From Jannaschia aquimarina (GTDB taxonomy: Bacteria > Pseudomonadota > Alphaproteobacteria > Rhodobacterales > Rhodobacteraceae): a DNA stretch of 64,000 bases. Of this stretch, positions 50,513 through 58,747 are shown one piece after another. Below the pieces are notes generated by a model. It worked only from the letters and a program-made list of their open reading frames with translations. It was not told the DNA's origin and made no database searches. Made by a program: the position numbers and the translations under genes. Numbering within the stretch: position 1 is the stretch's first letter; each line of letters starts with the position of its first letter. The stretch lies in contig NZ_JYFE01000060.1 of NCBI RefSeq assembly GCF_000877395.1, positions 310,001-374,000 on the forward strand, written 5' to 3'.

Positions 50513-51100
50513 TTACTTGCCGGCGCGCGGGCCGCCGGATCGGGCCGAGGACGGCGCGCGGTAGTTGGAGCGCGGCGTGACGTTGCGGTTCGAGAAGCTG
50601 GACTTCGTCACCCCGGCACTACGCTGGCGGTTGATCAGGTTGCCCAGCAGAACGCCGGCCAGGAAGCCGGTTCCCGAGAAGCGAAGGCCCGAGGCGTTTC
50701 CGACGGCGTCGGTCGCGATCAGGCGGTTGTTCTCTTCGTCGATCTCGACCGTGAACACCTTGCCTTCGCCGGAATCCTGCACACCATTCGCATTGTCATC
50801 GGCAAAGCCGAGAAAGGACGCGTCGGGCTGCACATCCAGCCCCAGCGTCTTGCCGTAGAAACGCGGATCGGCGTTGAGCACTTCGGTATAGAAGGCGGTG
50901 AATTCGGCCATCCGCTCATCGGTCACCTCGGTGATCCCCTGCTCACCCAGATATCCCTGGTAATTCGCGAGAACGAACTCCGTCCGGTCGAGAACCTGAC
51001 CCAGATCGGCAGTCTGTTCGTCCTGCGGCGCAAGGAAGACCGAGTAGGCGACGAAGCCGCCAATGGCTAGGAAAGCGATCAGCTTTAGTTGTTGAAACAC
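50513..51100 (-). CDS. Membrane-anchored protein with EF-hand-like loop
   Basis: The 195-residue protein has an N-terminal helix (LIAFLAIGGFVAYSVFLA) that could be an uncleaved anchor. An acidic loop DDNANGVQDSGEG follows, in the form of a calcium-binding EF-hand or dockerin loop, with FTVEIDEENNRLIATDAVGN next. A Gly-rich GTGFLAGVLLGNLI segment and a basic, serine-rich tail (RSNYRAPSSARSGGPRAG) complete it. I do not recognise the family. It lies between the rhomboid-GNAT and aminopropyltransferase genes on the same strand, with gaps of 27 and 75 bp. Confidence 0.72.
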   Translation of the reverse strand: MFQQLKLIAFLAIGGFVAYSVFLAPQDEQTADLGQVLDRTEFVLANYQGYLGEQGITEVTDERMAEFTAFYTEVLNADPRFYGKTLGLDVQPDASFLGFADDNANGVQDSGEGKVFTVEIDEENNRLIATDAVGNASGLRFSGTGFLAGVLLGNLINRQRSAGVTKSSFSNRNVTPRSNYRAPSSARSGGPRAGK

Positions 51101-51127
51101 GTCCGGACCCTTCTAACTTCTAGTAGT

Positions 51128-52417
51128 TTACCGCAGCGAACACGTCCACCAGACCTGATGCAATTCGGGGGCGAAGTAATCCGAGATCCGTCCGCGTTTT
51201 TCGAAGCGATGTGACAGCAAAGCCTCTTCGTTGGCGTCCGAGATGTCACTCGGGATGGAAAGGACCGCAATTCGCGCGCCATTTCGCCTTATTTCATCAA
51301 GGTGTCTGGCCATCCCTTCGATACCGTCCGGCCCTGCCTTCCAGATCAGGCCGGCGGCACCGTCGGTTTCCGGTTCGCGCGCGGCGCCGGTGATCACGAG
51401 ACCCGTTTCGTCATAGGACGTTGCTTCGGCACCGCCTTGGTAGTCGGGGTTTTCGAGGCCATAGACGATCTTCGCTTCGCCCCGGGCATGATAGTCCGGA
51501 ACGGTCATCTCGACCTCGGCGCCGAAGGCCTCGTACATTCTGTGAGCGGCGGCATAGACCATCTCGCCGTTCTCGCCGTAGTCGCTGGTCGCGATCAGAA
51601 GTTTGCGGATCCCCATCTCGCGCAGGTATCCCAGCAGTTCATTGAGCATGAAGCGGCCCAGCCCCTCGCCGGTCTCCTCCTCGGTCAGATATGTCCAGGA
51701 CAGCCACGCGATATCGGGTACGTGTTCGTCGGCAGAATGACCCGTCACCCCGATCACCTTGCTGCCACGCGTCAAGACGAACATACCGTCGAGATCGCCC
51801 TTGAGGAATCCGTGTTCGGCCTCGACCGCATCGTCCTCATCGGTCTCATCGATGATCGCGACGACATGGGCGATGTCGGCGGTTTTCATTGGCCGAAGTC
51901 GGGGTTCTTTTGACGCGAACAGAGAGCCGAACATGGCGAAGCCTCCTCCGATCAGGGCAGCGGTTGCATGAGCGGCGACCGAAAGATCATTCCAGAAGAA
52001 CGCCGCTTCGAGGATCAGTGTCGTGGCAATGGCGGCAACAAGGATAGGGCGCCCCCATCCCGATGCGCCCGCGACGAGTGCATAGCAGACCAGACCATAG
52101 GCAATGCCGGAGGCGCCGACGAAGTAGGGGCCGGTCACCGCGTATTGCACCAGCGTTCCGGCCATCCCGCAAAGAGCTGCCAGGCACAGCGTCTTCCACG
52201 ATCCGATCCGACGCTCGGTTCGACTGCCTCCGATGGCGATCAGCAAGAGATTGACCGTGAGGTGCTGCGCGTCTCCGTGACGAAGGATGCCGAGCATGGC
52301 ATCGCCAAGGCCCGAGATTGCCGCGGTCGTTCTGACCGCCCCTTCGAGAGCGTAGATGCCGGCGATCAGCCCGCAGAGGAGAAGCGTGGCCCATCGGGCG
52401 GATCCGTCCTGCGTCAG
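51128..52417 (-). CDS. Rhomboid protease-GNAT acetyltransferase fusion
   Basis: Residues 1-165 form a rhomboid-type membrane domain with the family signatures HGDAQHLTVNL (His47, His52, Asn56), GASG with Ser103 as nucleophile, and an AHATAALIGG helix with His150. Both catalytic residues are present. From about 175 a GNAT acetyltransferase domain follows (LRPMKTADIAHVVAIIDE, EEETGEGLGRFMLNELL as the acetyl-CoA loop), then a C-terminal 100 residues of unclear kind. The start is unresolved. A CTG at 52417 overlaps the speD stop as CTGA and gives 429 residues. The first in-frame ATG upstream is 52534, which would lie inside speD, and the next one downstream is 52297. It is the second gene of the cassette. 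Confidence 0.7.
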   Translation of the reverse strand: MTQDGSARWATLLLCGLIAGIYALEGAVRTTAAISGLGDAMLGILRHGDAQHLTVNLLLIAIGGSRTERRIGSWKTLCLAALCGMAGTLVQYAVTGPYFVGASGIAYGLVCYALVAGASGWGRPILVAAIATTLILEAAFFWNDLSVAAHATAALIGGGFAMFGSLFASKEPRLRPMKTADIAHVVAIIDETDEDDAVEAEHGFLKGDLDGMFVLTRGSKVIGVTGHSADEHVPDIAWLSWTYLTEEETGEGLGRFMLNELLGYLREMGIRKLLIATSDYGENGEMVYAAAHRMYEAFGAEVEMTVPDYHARGEAKIVYGLENPDYQGGAEATSYDETGLVITGAAREPETDGAAGLIWKAGPDGIEGMARHLDEIRRNGARIAVLSIPSDISDANEEALLSHRFEKRGRISDYFAPELHQVWWTCSLR

Positions 52418-52803
52418 CTTGCGATCGCGACCGCGTTCGGCGCGCCTCGCGTGATGTCGCGAAGCTCGGTCCGGGAGGGACGGAAGTACTTGCTCAGGTG
52501 GTCCAGCGCGACGCGGGGATCGCAATCGCCGCACATGAAGATATCGATGGCGGCATATCCAACCTCGGGCCAGGTGTGGATCGAGATGTGGGACTCCGCC
52601 AGGATGGCGACCCCGGTGAAGCCGGCGCGCTGTCCGAAATCATGGAAATTCGTGTCCAGTACGGTCGCGCCCGCTGCCTCGGCCGCCTGGCGAAAGATCT
52701 CTGCGGCTGGCGTCCCGTCAAAGAGGTTCGTCGCACCGTGGAAATCCGCCAGCAAATGCCGCCCGCAGGCTGCGACGATCGGGGCTTCGAGGACTTGCTT
52801 CAT
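52414..52803 (-). CDS. speD: S-adenosylmethionine decarboxylase proenzyme
   Basis: SpeD makes decarboxylated SAM, the aminopropyl donor for spermidine and related products. The 129-residue prokaryotic-type proenzyme is cleaved at Glu70-Ser71 in ESHISIHTWPE, and Ser71 becomes the pyruvoyl cofactor. CGDCDP carries the conserved cysteines, and RHLLADFHGA the N-terminal family motif. It is the first gene of the membrane aminopropyltransferase cassette. A perfect 10-bp inverted repeat starts 20 bp upstream of its ATG. Confidence 0.95.
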   Translation of the reverse strand: MKQVLEAPIVAACGRHLLADFHGATNLFDGTPAAEIFRQAAEAAGATVLDTNFHDFGQRAGFTGVAILAESHISIHTWPEVGYAAIDIFMCGDCDPRVALDHLSKYFRPSRTELRDITRGAPNAVAIAS

Positions 52804-53355
52804 GGTGACGGCGGCCTGTCTTTTGATGCAGCGTATGGGGACGCCGATGCTGCATCAATCGAGATGACGACCTCAGATCGGAAAGGTGTGACCTCTCGGC
52901 CGTACTCCTCGATCTATGTGGCAACTTCCGGGCAGTCGCATCGAAGATTGAATATTGGCGTCGCTTCGGTTTCGCACTTCTTGTTGGGGGCCGAGGTGAC
53001 GTGCGATCTGGCCAGGCGGATTGCGCGGAGCAGGCATCAAGGCAGGAAAACCTGCAGCAGAGACGTCGTTCCGACCCTCACTTTGCATCGGATGAGATGT
53101 TGCTTCGATCTGTGGCGCAGACGAACAGATCATGCCGAGCCATTCCGCACGGCCGGCATGATCCTTTGACGTGTGCCTGAACTCAAATCCTGTGGCCGGC
53201 GGACTGGAGTGTCATCACTGTCAGTCCACGGACCTCGCATCGACGGGTGAGTAACCGCGACGCTCACCTCTTTGCCAAGGACTGGCCAGCCCCGTACCGG
53301 CCGGTTTCTGCGGCACTATGCCGGCGCAATGCGCGGCCACCGGGCCGCATTCAGG
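52804..53355. other. Gene-free gap between speD and the RTX/VCBS gene
   Basis: These 552 bp have mixed base composition, less GC-rich than the neighbours, and no reading frame with a family signature. They contain the speD leader repeat at 52823-52858 and an imperfect hairpin at 53201-53227 (GGACTG...CAGTCC with AGTG/CACT inside), possibly a terminator for the minus-strand RTX gene. A GGTGAG...CTCACC dyad lies at 53246-53268. A decayed gene cannot be excluded. Confidence 0.5.
52823..52858 (-). promoter_or_regulatory. Perfect 10-bp inverted repeat upstream of speD
   Basis: TTGATGCAGC at 52823-52832 and GCTGCATCAA at 52849-52858 are exact complements, 16 bp apart. The nearer arm ends 20 bp before the speD ATG (52801-52803, minus strand). 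It could be a protein operator or an RNA hairpin in the speD leader that controls access to the start. I see no match to a polyamine or SAM riboswitch that I know. Confidence 0.6.
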
Positions 53356-56300
53356 TCAGGAGACATTGAAGCGGACCCGGCGCATATCGGCCAAGGACAT
53401 ATCGACGAAGCGGATCGTCTGGCCCCGGTCCGCGAAGACCACATCATCTCCGTCCTGGCTCATCCTCGCGCGCGCATCCGCGCCAGAGCTGTAGCCGTAG
53501 CGAGAGAATTGCAGCTCATCCCACGGCTCGAACCCATGGATCGTATCGCTCCCGACGGCATCGCGACGGAAGATGAAGACGTCGGCGCCAGTTCCACCGT
53601 TCATTCGGTCATCGCCTGCGCCACCCTCCAAGACGTCCGTCCATTTCTTGTTCGCGGTACGCATGTAGTCGTCGAGATCGGCTTGCGTTCCGCGTCGGTA
53701 CTCTGTGCTTTCGGCGAACCCGACGACGACTTCCGCCCTGCTCATGCCTCCATCCAGCCGAGCCGTCCAATTGGTCAGGCCGATCGCGTCTGCGTCTCTT
53801 CCTAGGACATTCTGGTAGAGAAGATTCACGAACTCTGAATTTTCGAGATCGCCATAACGCTGCTGGAATTCCGGCGAGCCCGCGAAAGCCCCGGCAGCCT
53901 GAACCAGCCCGACCCGACCCTCGGCGATCGCGTCGATCCAGTTCTGGAACCCTGTCGTATCCGGCTCTCGGCCCAAGGTAGAGCCATAGAGCCGGTAGAC
54001 CTGACCAGTCACATCCGCCTCATCCCGCGAAGTCGCTTCGATCAGCGGCGTCCCATCAACGAGCGTCTGGGATCCGTCGCCGGCGCGCAGGACGTCTGTG
54101 TCGTCGCCCGAGCCGGTCAGGGTCCCTTCGCCATTTGGCCGGCCGGATCCAAGTTCCGTTTCGATCCCGAACGATTGCGCCAAGTTGGCGAATTCGCGGC
54201 TACCGATGAAGCCGTCCAGGACCGCATCACGAGAAATACCGTCCTCCAGACGACCGACCCATGCCGAAAAGCCGCCGCTGTCCGGCGCCCGGTCGAAGAA
54301 GGCGCGGTATAGCGTTGTGACGTAGTCCTCGTCGGAGGTGTTCCGGCCCTGGAACTCAGGCGATCCTATGAAACTGCGAGCGACATCCGCACCGGCCATC
54401 ACACCGGTATGCAGGCGATCGGTCCATGCGTTGCTGCCTTGCGCGTCCGCATCCCTCCCGAGGATCGTCTCGTAGAAGCGTCCGACGAAAGCCTTGATCT
54501 CATGCAGGGACTGGTTGTCCTGGTAGGCCGCCGTTCGATACTCACCGTCCCGGGCGTCGAGGATGTTGTCGAAGCGATAGAGCACGGACTCGCCACTGTC
54601 GGGATCCGTACCGGCCGCGACGATGTCGAGACGCCCGTCACCGTCCAGATCATGCGCGACCGGTGATCCGACATAGGCGCCGAAGAGGGGTCCCGGACCG
54701 TCGATCGCGTTGAGTTGCGTTCCATCACTGTCAATCGCGATGATCTGGCCGCCCTTGCTGATGAGAAGCTCCAGATCGCCATCCCGGTTGTCGAGATCCA
54801 CGGCGATCGGCTGACGGTTGATGATCGCCTCGACCGACCCGTTGAACGGTTTGGGCTGAACGGCGAAGAGTTGCGTGCCGTCGGCGTTGAAGGCGTGGAC
54901 CCAGCCATTGGTCGTCGCGGCAACGATTTCGTCGCGTCCATCCCCGTCGAGATCTGCGAGCATCGGGGCCGCCATGACGCGGCCATTCGTTTCGAGCGTG
55001 TGCCGCAACGTACCGTCCGCGTTCCACACCTTTACGTGGGTGCCGCGGTCATCTTTGAAGAAGTCGCCGGTGCCCTGAATGATTTCGATCCGGCCATCGC
55101 GATCCAGATCGCCAATCACGGGGCTGGACCACAGCGACTGTTCGTCGAATTTCCCTCTGTAATCCGCACTTGTCGATGAAGCGATCTGCCCGTCCCAGCC
55201 GGGAACGACCTGCTGACCGAATGCGTTGAAAGCGTGGAGGACACCGCCCTGCTGCGGCAAGCCCGCGTCCGGATTGCGCGAGATGTCGGACGGAACCAGG
55301 ACTTCGTTCAGGCCGTCGCCATCCAGATCGGCGACCGCAGGCGTCGCGCCTGCAGTATCGTGGAGATTGGCTCGCTGCTCGACCGCTCCGGTGCGGCCGT
55401 CCAGGACGTAGTATCCGTGATCCCAGGAGGTGAATAGAACTTCACGCACACCGTCCCTGTCGATGTCGTAGACACGGGGCGCACCGTAGACGCCATCTGG
55501 CCTGTCTTCGTCACCGAAGCGGTCGTTTGTTTGATGGAACCACAGGGTGTTGCCGTCGGCATCGACGGCATAGACACCGCCGTCGTCGCCGGGTTGCCCC
55601 ACGGTATTGTACCCCGGTTCGTTCACGCCTCCGACGCCGACGATGATGTCGATGGAGCCGTCGCCGTTCACGTCAGAGAAAGTCGGCGCAGTCGTGACGG
55701 ACGTCGTCTCGTACGACTTGCCGGTCGCCGGATCGATGCTGGGGAAGGCGTCGAAAGTCTTGACCCATTTCTTCGTGCCGTCCGCTTCGAAGACGGCAAG
55801 GCCTCCGGGCGCGATTTCATTGCCCGCGTCGTCCAGAAGCTTCGAGGCCCCGACGACGATCTCCATCTCTCCATCGCGATCGATGTCATAGACGCCGACC
55901 GATGCATTGCGGACCGGCCCCAGGCCAAGCTCGGAAACCCAAGAGTCACGAGGCATGTCCAGTTGCAACGTGTAGTCGAGCGATATGCCATTCGGGGCGC
56001 CGGTCGCCTGGTACTGGGGCGCGAATACGCGCGCGAAGTAGACTCCCTCGGTCAGCGCCGCCACCTGAACACTCTCGGGCCCCGAGCTCTGCCAGTCGAT
56101 CGCGATCCTCTCTCCGCTTTCGTTGAAGAGTGAGAGATTGAGATCGATTTCACCCGTCGGACGCATCTCGAGGCTGACCGGGCCGGGACCCGTCTCGATC
56201 CGATGCCAATCCTCTTTCGAGCCGCTAAATGTGGTGATGCCACGCGAAAGAAGGTCGGCCTCGCCTCTCGTATTATTGCCGTCGTTGGGATCTGCTTCGG

Positions 56301-56697
56301 GCAGATCGATCGAGAGACTATAGGTGATGCCGAAGCCGTCTGGCGGATTGTCGACGTATTGCCCGTCATAGGCCCGGACGTAGTAGGTTCCGGGTGTCGT
56401 CACGATCCGGGAAAAGCTTTCATCCCCCGAAGGCGTGAACGAGGATCCGATCGCCTGCCCTGCGGAATTCCGAAGCTCGATATTGACGTTCCGGCCGTCG
56501 CGGGCCGTATCGCCTGTAGGCGACATCGATAGGGCGATTTCTCCATCCAGGGACTCGACCTTGAACCAGTCGTACCCGTCGCTTTCGATCTGCCAAGTAC
56601 CCTCGGTCAGCGCCGTAGCCTCGGCTTGCGTGTCGCCGGGATCGCCGGCAACGGAAGAAAGCGCCGCATGGGCGAAGTCGTCGAAGAATGGATCCAC
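53356..56697 (-). CDS. Large secreted protein: PPC, VCBS/FG-GAP propeller, DUF4214 repeats, RTX end
   Basis: The 1113-residue protein begins with two PPC-like beta-sandwich domains (about 24-135 and 135-260). A long run of FG-GAP/VCBS repeats (about 262-730) follows, with calcium loops such as DIDRDGEMEIVVG, DLDGDGLNEVLV and DLDGDGRDEIVAA that form integrin-like propeller blades. Four DUF4214 units come next in two pairs: 736-782, 792-836, 899-944 and 956-1000 (pattern LGRDADxxGxxxW ... GSPEF). One RTX motif, GGAGDDRMNGGTGADVF, lies near 1025-1040. There is no N-terminal signal, so export by a type I system using the C-terminus is likely. It diverges from the glycan cluster at 56907. Confidence 0.85.
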   Translation of the reverse strand: MDPFFDDFAHAALSSVAGDPGDTQAEATALTEGTWQIESDGYDWFKVESLDGEIALSMSPTGDTARDGRNVNIELRNSAGQAIGSSFTPSGDESFSRIVTTPGTYYVRAYDGQYVDNPPDGFGITYSLSIDLPEADPNDGNNTRGEADLLSRGITTFSGSKEDWHRIETGPGPVSLEMRPTGEIDLNLSLFNESGERIAIDWQSSGPESVQVAALTEGVYFARVFAPQYQATGAPNGISLDYTLQLDMPRDSWVSELGLGPVRNASVGVYDIDRDGEMEIVVGASKLLDDAGNEIAPGGLAVFEADGTKKWVKTFDAFPSIDPATGKSYETTSVTTAPTFSDVNGDGSIDIIVGVGGVNEPGYNTVGQPGDDGGVYAVDADGNTLWFHQTNDRFGDEDRPDGVYGAPRVYDIDRDGVREVLFTSWDHGYYVLDGRTGAVEQRANLHDTAGATPAVADLDGDGLNEVLVPSDISRNPDAGLPQQGGVLHAFNAFGQQVVPGWDGQIASSTSADYRGKFDEQSLWSSPVIGDLDRDGRIEIIQGTGDFFKDDRGTHVKVWNADGTLRHTLETNGRVMAAPMLADLDGDGRDEIVAATTNGWVHAFNADGTQLFAVQPKPFNGSVEAIINRQPIAVDLDNRDGDLELLISKGGQIIAIDSDGTQLNAIDGPGPLFGAYVGSPVAHDLDGDGRLDIVAAGTDPDSGESVLYRFDNILDARDGEYRTAAYQDNQSLHEIKAFVGRFYETILGRDADAQGSNAWTDRLHTGVMAGADVARSFIGSPEFQGRNTSDEDYVTTLYRAFFDRAPDSGGFSAWVGRLEDGISRDAVLDGFIGSREFANLAQSFGIETELGSGRPNGEGTLTGSGDDTDVLRAGDGSQTLVDGTPLIEATSRDEADVTGQVYRLYGSTLGREPDTTGFQNWIDAIAEGRVGLVQAAGAFAGSPEFQQRYGDLENSEFVNLLYQNVLGRDADAIGLTNWTARLDGGMSRAEVVVGFAESTEYRRGTQADLDDYMRTANKKWTDVLEGGAGDDRMNGGTGADVFIFRRDAVGSDTIHGFEPWDELQFSRYGYSSGADARARMSQDGDDVVFADRGQTIRFVDMSLADMRRVRFNVS

Positions 56698-56906
56698 GGG
56701 TCTTTTCGAACTCTCTTACCAAGTGATCGCAGCGCTCGCTCGCGCGTTTCTCGATCCCCTAAGCCCCCGACTGTTGAGAAACCCCTAATTGGCGGATTTT
56801 CGGGAACAGCGGTGGCGGAGTCGGGGCCTTTGGCGGTTGCTGCCGGGGCGGGTGGCCGATAGGAGGCGGGCCCACAGCCGGGATACAGCGTCAGAGGGAA
56901 CGATCG

Positions 56907-57671
56907 ATGGAAGACGACGATCTTGTGCCGCTTGCCGAGAAGGTGGCGACCCTTTTGCAGCTCGACCGGATGCGTCATCGCGTCGGGACCGAGGTGGACA
57001 TGCGTCCACTCACCGGTGTCTCGACCTACCTGACCGAGGTCTTCGAGCGCAGCGGCGAAATCCCGCCGGATGCGACGCCGGCCGAGATCTATGCGGCAAT
57101 GAACCGGCGGATCGCGCAGGTGCAGGCACAGATCTATCTCCTGCGCCTCGAGATGGAGACGCGGTCGGAGACCGACCCGACGCGGATCCTCGCGGATCCG
57201 ATGGTTGTCGCGGCCTACGGGGATCGGATCGAAAGCGGGGTAAAGACCCCGAAGGACTACGATTTCTCGTCGGTCATCCTCGCTCACGGCTGGCACGGGG
57301 TCGAGCGGGGCGGCGATGGGTGGCACAGGTGGATGCGGCCCGTGGACGGGCCGGCGGTCGCCTGTCTGCCCCATCTCGGACCAGTGCCGCAGGAGCTGGA
57401 AATCCATGGCTACGTTCTGGACAAAGACCAGCTTCCGACGCTCTCCATCCGCTCGACGGATAGGGAAGCGGAGATCGTCCCCAATGAAACGGCCCCTCAC
57501 CGCTTCGTCGCCAAAGTGCGGCCGCCCGAGGACGTGCTGAGCGCCTCCAGCCATGTGGTCCTGGAGTTCAGGATCGGCGAATGGCGCATGCCAGGCGGCG
57601 GAGACAGCCGGATGTTGGGTGCGAACATTTCCCGCTTTGCCTTCCGCCCGCTTGAGACGGCATCGGAATGA
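56907..57671 (+). CDS. Glycan-cluster protein of unknown function, 254 residues
   Basis: The N-terminal 90 residues are helical (VATLLQLDRMRHRVGTEVDM, AMNRRIAQVQAQIYLLRLEM). A beta-sandwich-like domain follows with ILAHGWHGVERGGDGWHRWM and LEIHGYVLDKDQLPTLSI. That pattern resembles the accessory domains attached to surface glycosyltransferases; I cannot name the family. ATG 56907 has an AGAGGGA ribosome site. Its stop overlaps the next transferase (ATGA), so it begins the cluster. Confidence 0.72.
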   Translation: MEDDDLVPLAEKVATLLQLDRMRHRVGTEVDMRPLTGVSTYLTEVFERSGEIPPDATPAEIYAAMNRRIAQVQAQIYLLRLEMETRSETDPTRILADPMVVAAYGDRIESGVKTPKDYDFSSVILAHGWHGVERGGDGWHRWMRPVDGPAVACLPHLGPVPQELEIHGYVLDKDQLPTLSIRSTDREAEIVPNETAPHRFVAKVRPPEDVLSASSHVVLEFRIGEWRMPGGGDSRMLGANISRFAFRPLETASE

Positions 57672-58747
57672 AGATCGCCGCCCTGTGCGACTTTCCGTTC
57701 TGGGAGAAGCGTATCGGCTCTGCCGTCCGCATGAGCAGCCTGTGCGACACGCTCGCGAGACATCTGGATCTGACCGTGATCAGTTCGGTCGTCGCGGACC
57801 GGCCCGCAAGGCGATCGGCATGGAGCCTGCGAGGCGCCGATGAACTCGGGATCGAAGCGGACATGCCGCGCGAGGACATCGCCGCTCGCATCGCCGAGGC
57901 CGTGATCGACAGTGAGGCCGATGCCGTCCTGACCCCCTATCTTAACCGTGGATGGATGGCCTCGGCGGTGCCACGCGACGTCTTGCGGGTGGTGGACACC
58001 CACGATTGTCAGTCCCAGCGCGCGGCCTCGCTGGCACGTCACGGTCTGAAGTCTTCCATCTCGATCAGTGGGAGAGAGGAAGGTGCCGCGCTCGACCGCT
58101 ACGATCTTGCGCTGGCCATGTCCCAGGAAGACGCCATGGCTTTCCGGCAGATGACCCGGACGCCATTGGTGATCGCCCCGTTCAGATTGCCGCTCGCTCC
58201 CCTGCGGGATCGTGGCGACGGGCAGACGCTTCTGTTCGTCGCGGCAGACAGTCCCGTCAATCGGGTGACGCTTCATTTTCTGATCCGCGAAATTTTGCCT
58301 CTGGTCCGAGCACCGTTCCGACTGCGTGTCGTCGGCTCCGTCGATGTTCCCGAGATCCCCGATGGCATGGCTGTTGAAGTCTTGCGAGATGTTCCGGATC
58401 TGAAGCCGATCTATGCCGAAACGGATCTTGCGCTGAGCCCGATCTACGCGGGTGGCGGTGTCAAGACCAAGACCTTGGAGCCGCTCTGCTACGGCAGGCC
58501 CGTGATGACCACCGATGAGGGCGCGCGCGGCCTGCGTCACCTGATCCCGGACGATCTGATCGCCAATGACAAGGAGACCTTCGCCTATCGGATCGGACTG
58601 ATCCTGTCGGACGCGGCCCGGCGAAAATCTCTATCGCAGGACATCATCAGGCGGGTGCGCAACGAGGACGTCGAAAGCTGGATTCCCCCGTTCAAGGCGT
58701 TGCTGGGCACGATGTGCGCCACGAAAAGCGGCGCGATACCGGTATGA
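57668..58747 (+). CDS. Glycosyltransferase, GT-B fold (GT4-like)
   Basis: The 359-residue protein starts IAALCDFPFWEKRIGSAVRM and has the GT-B C-terminal donor-binding region DLALSPIYAGGGVKTKTLE, with the acidic residue that binds the sugar nucleotide, followed by GRPVMTTDEGARGL. This is a typical retaining transferase of surface polysaccharide loci, although donor and acceptor are unknown. It is joined by overlapping codons to the genes on both sides. Confidence 0.85.
   Translation: MKIAALCDFPFWEKRIGSAVRMSSLCDTLARHLDLTVISSVVADRPARRSAWSLRGADELGIEADMPREDIAARIAEAVIDSEADAVLTPYLNRGWMASAVPRDVLRVVDTHDCQSQRAASLARHGLKSSISISGREEGAALDRYDLALAMSQEDAMAFRQMTRTPLVIAPFRLPLAPLRDRGDGQTLLFVAADSPVNRVTLHFLIREILPLVRAPFRLRVVGSVDVPEIPDGMAVEVLRDVPDLKPIYAETDLALSPIYAGGGVKTKTLEPLCYGRPVMTTDEGARGLRHLIPDDLIANDKETFAYRIGLILSDAARRKSLSQDIIRRVRNEDVESWIPPFKALLGTMCATKSGAIPV

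Noticed and set aside
52498-53169. Possible gene remnant in the speD upstream gap
   Set aside because: The frame has no start signal or motif and partly runs antisense through speD. The gap was described as non-coding instead.
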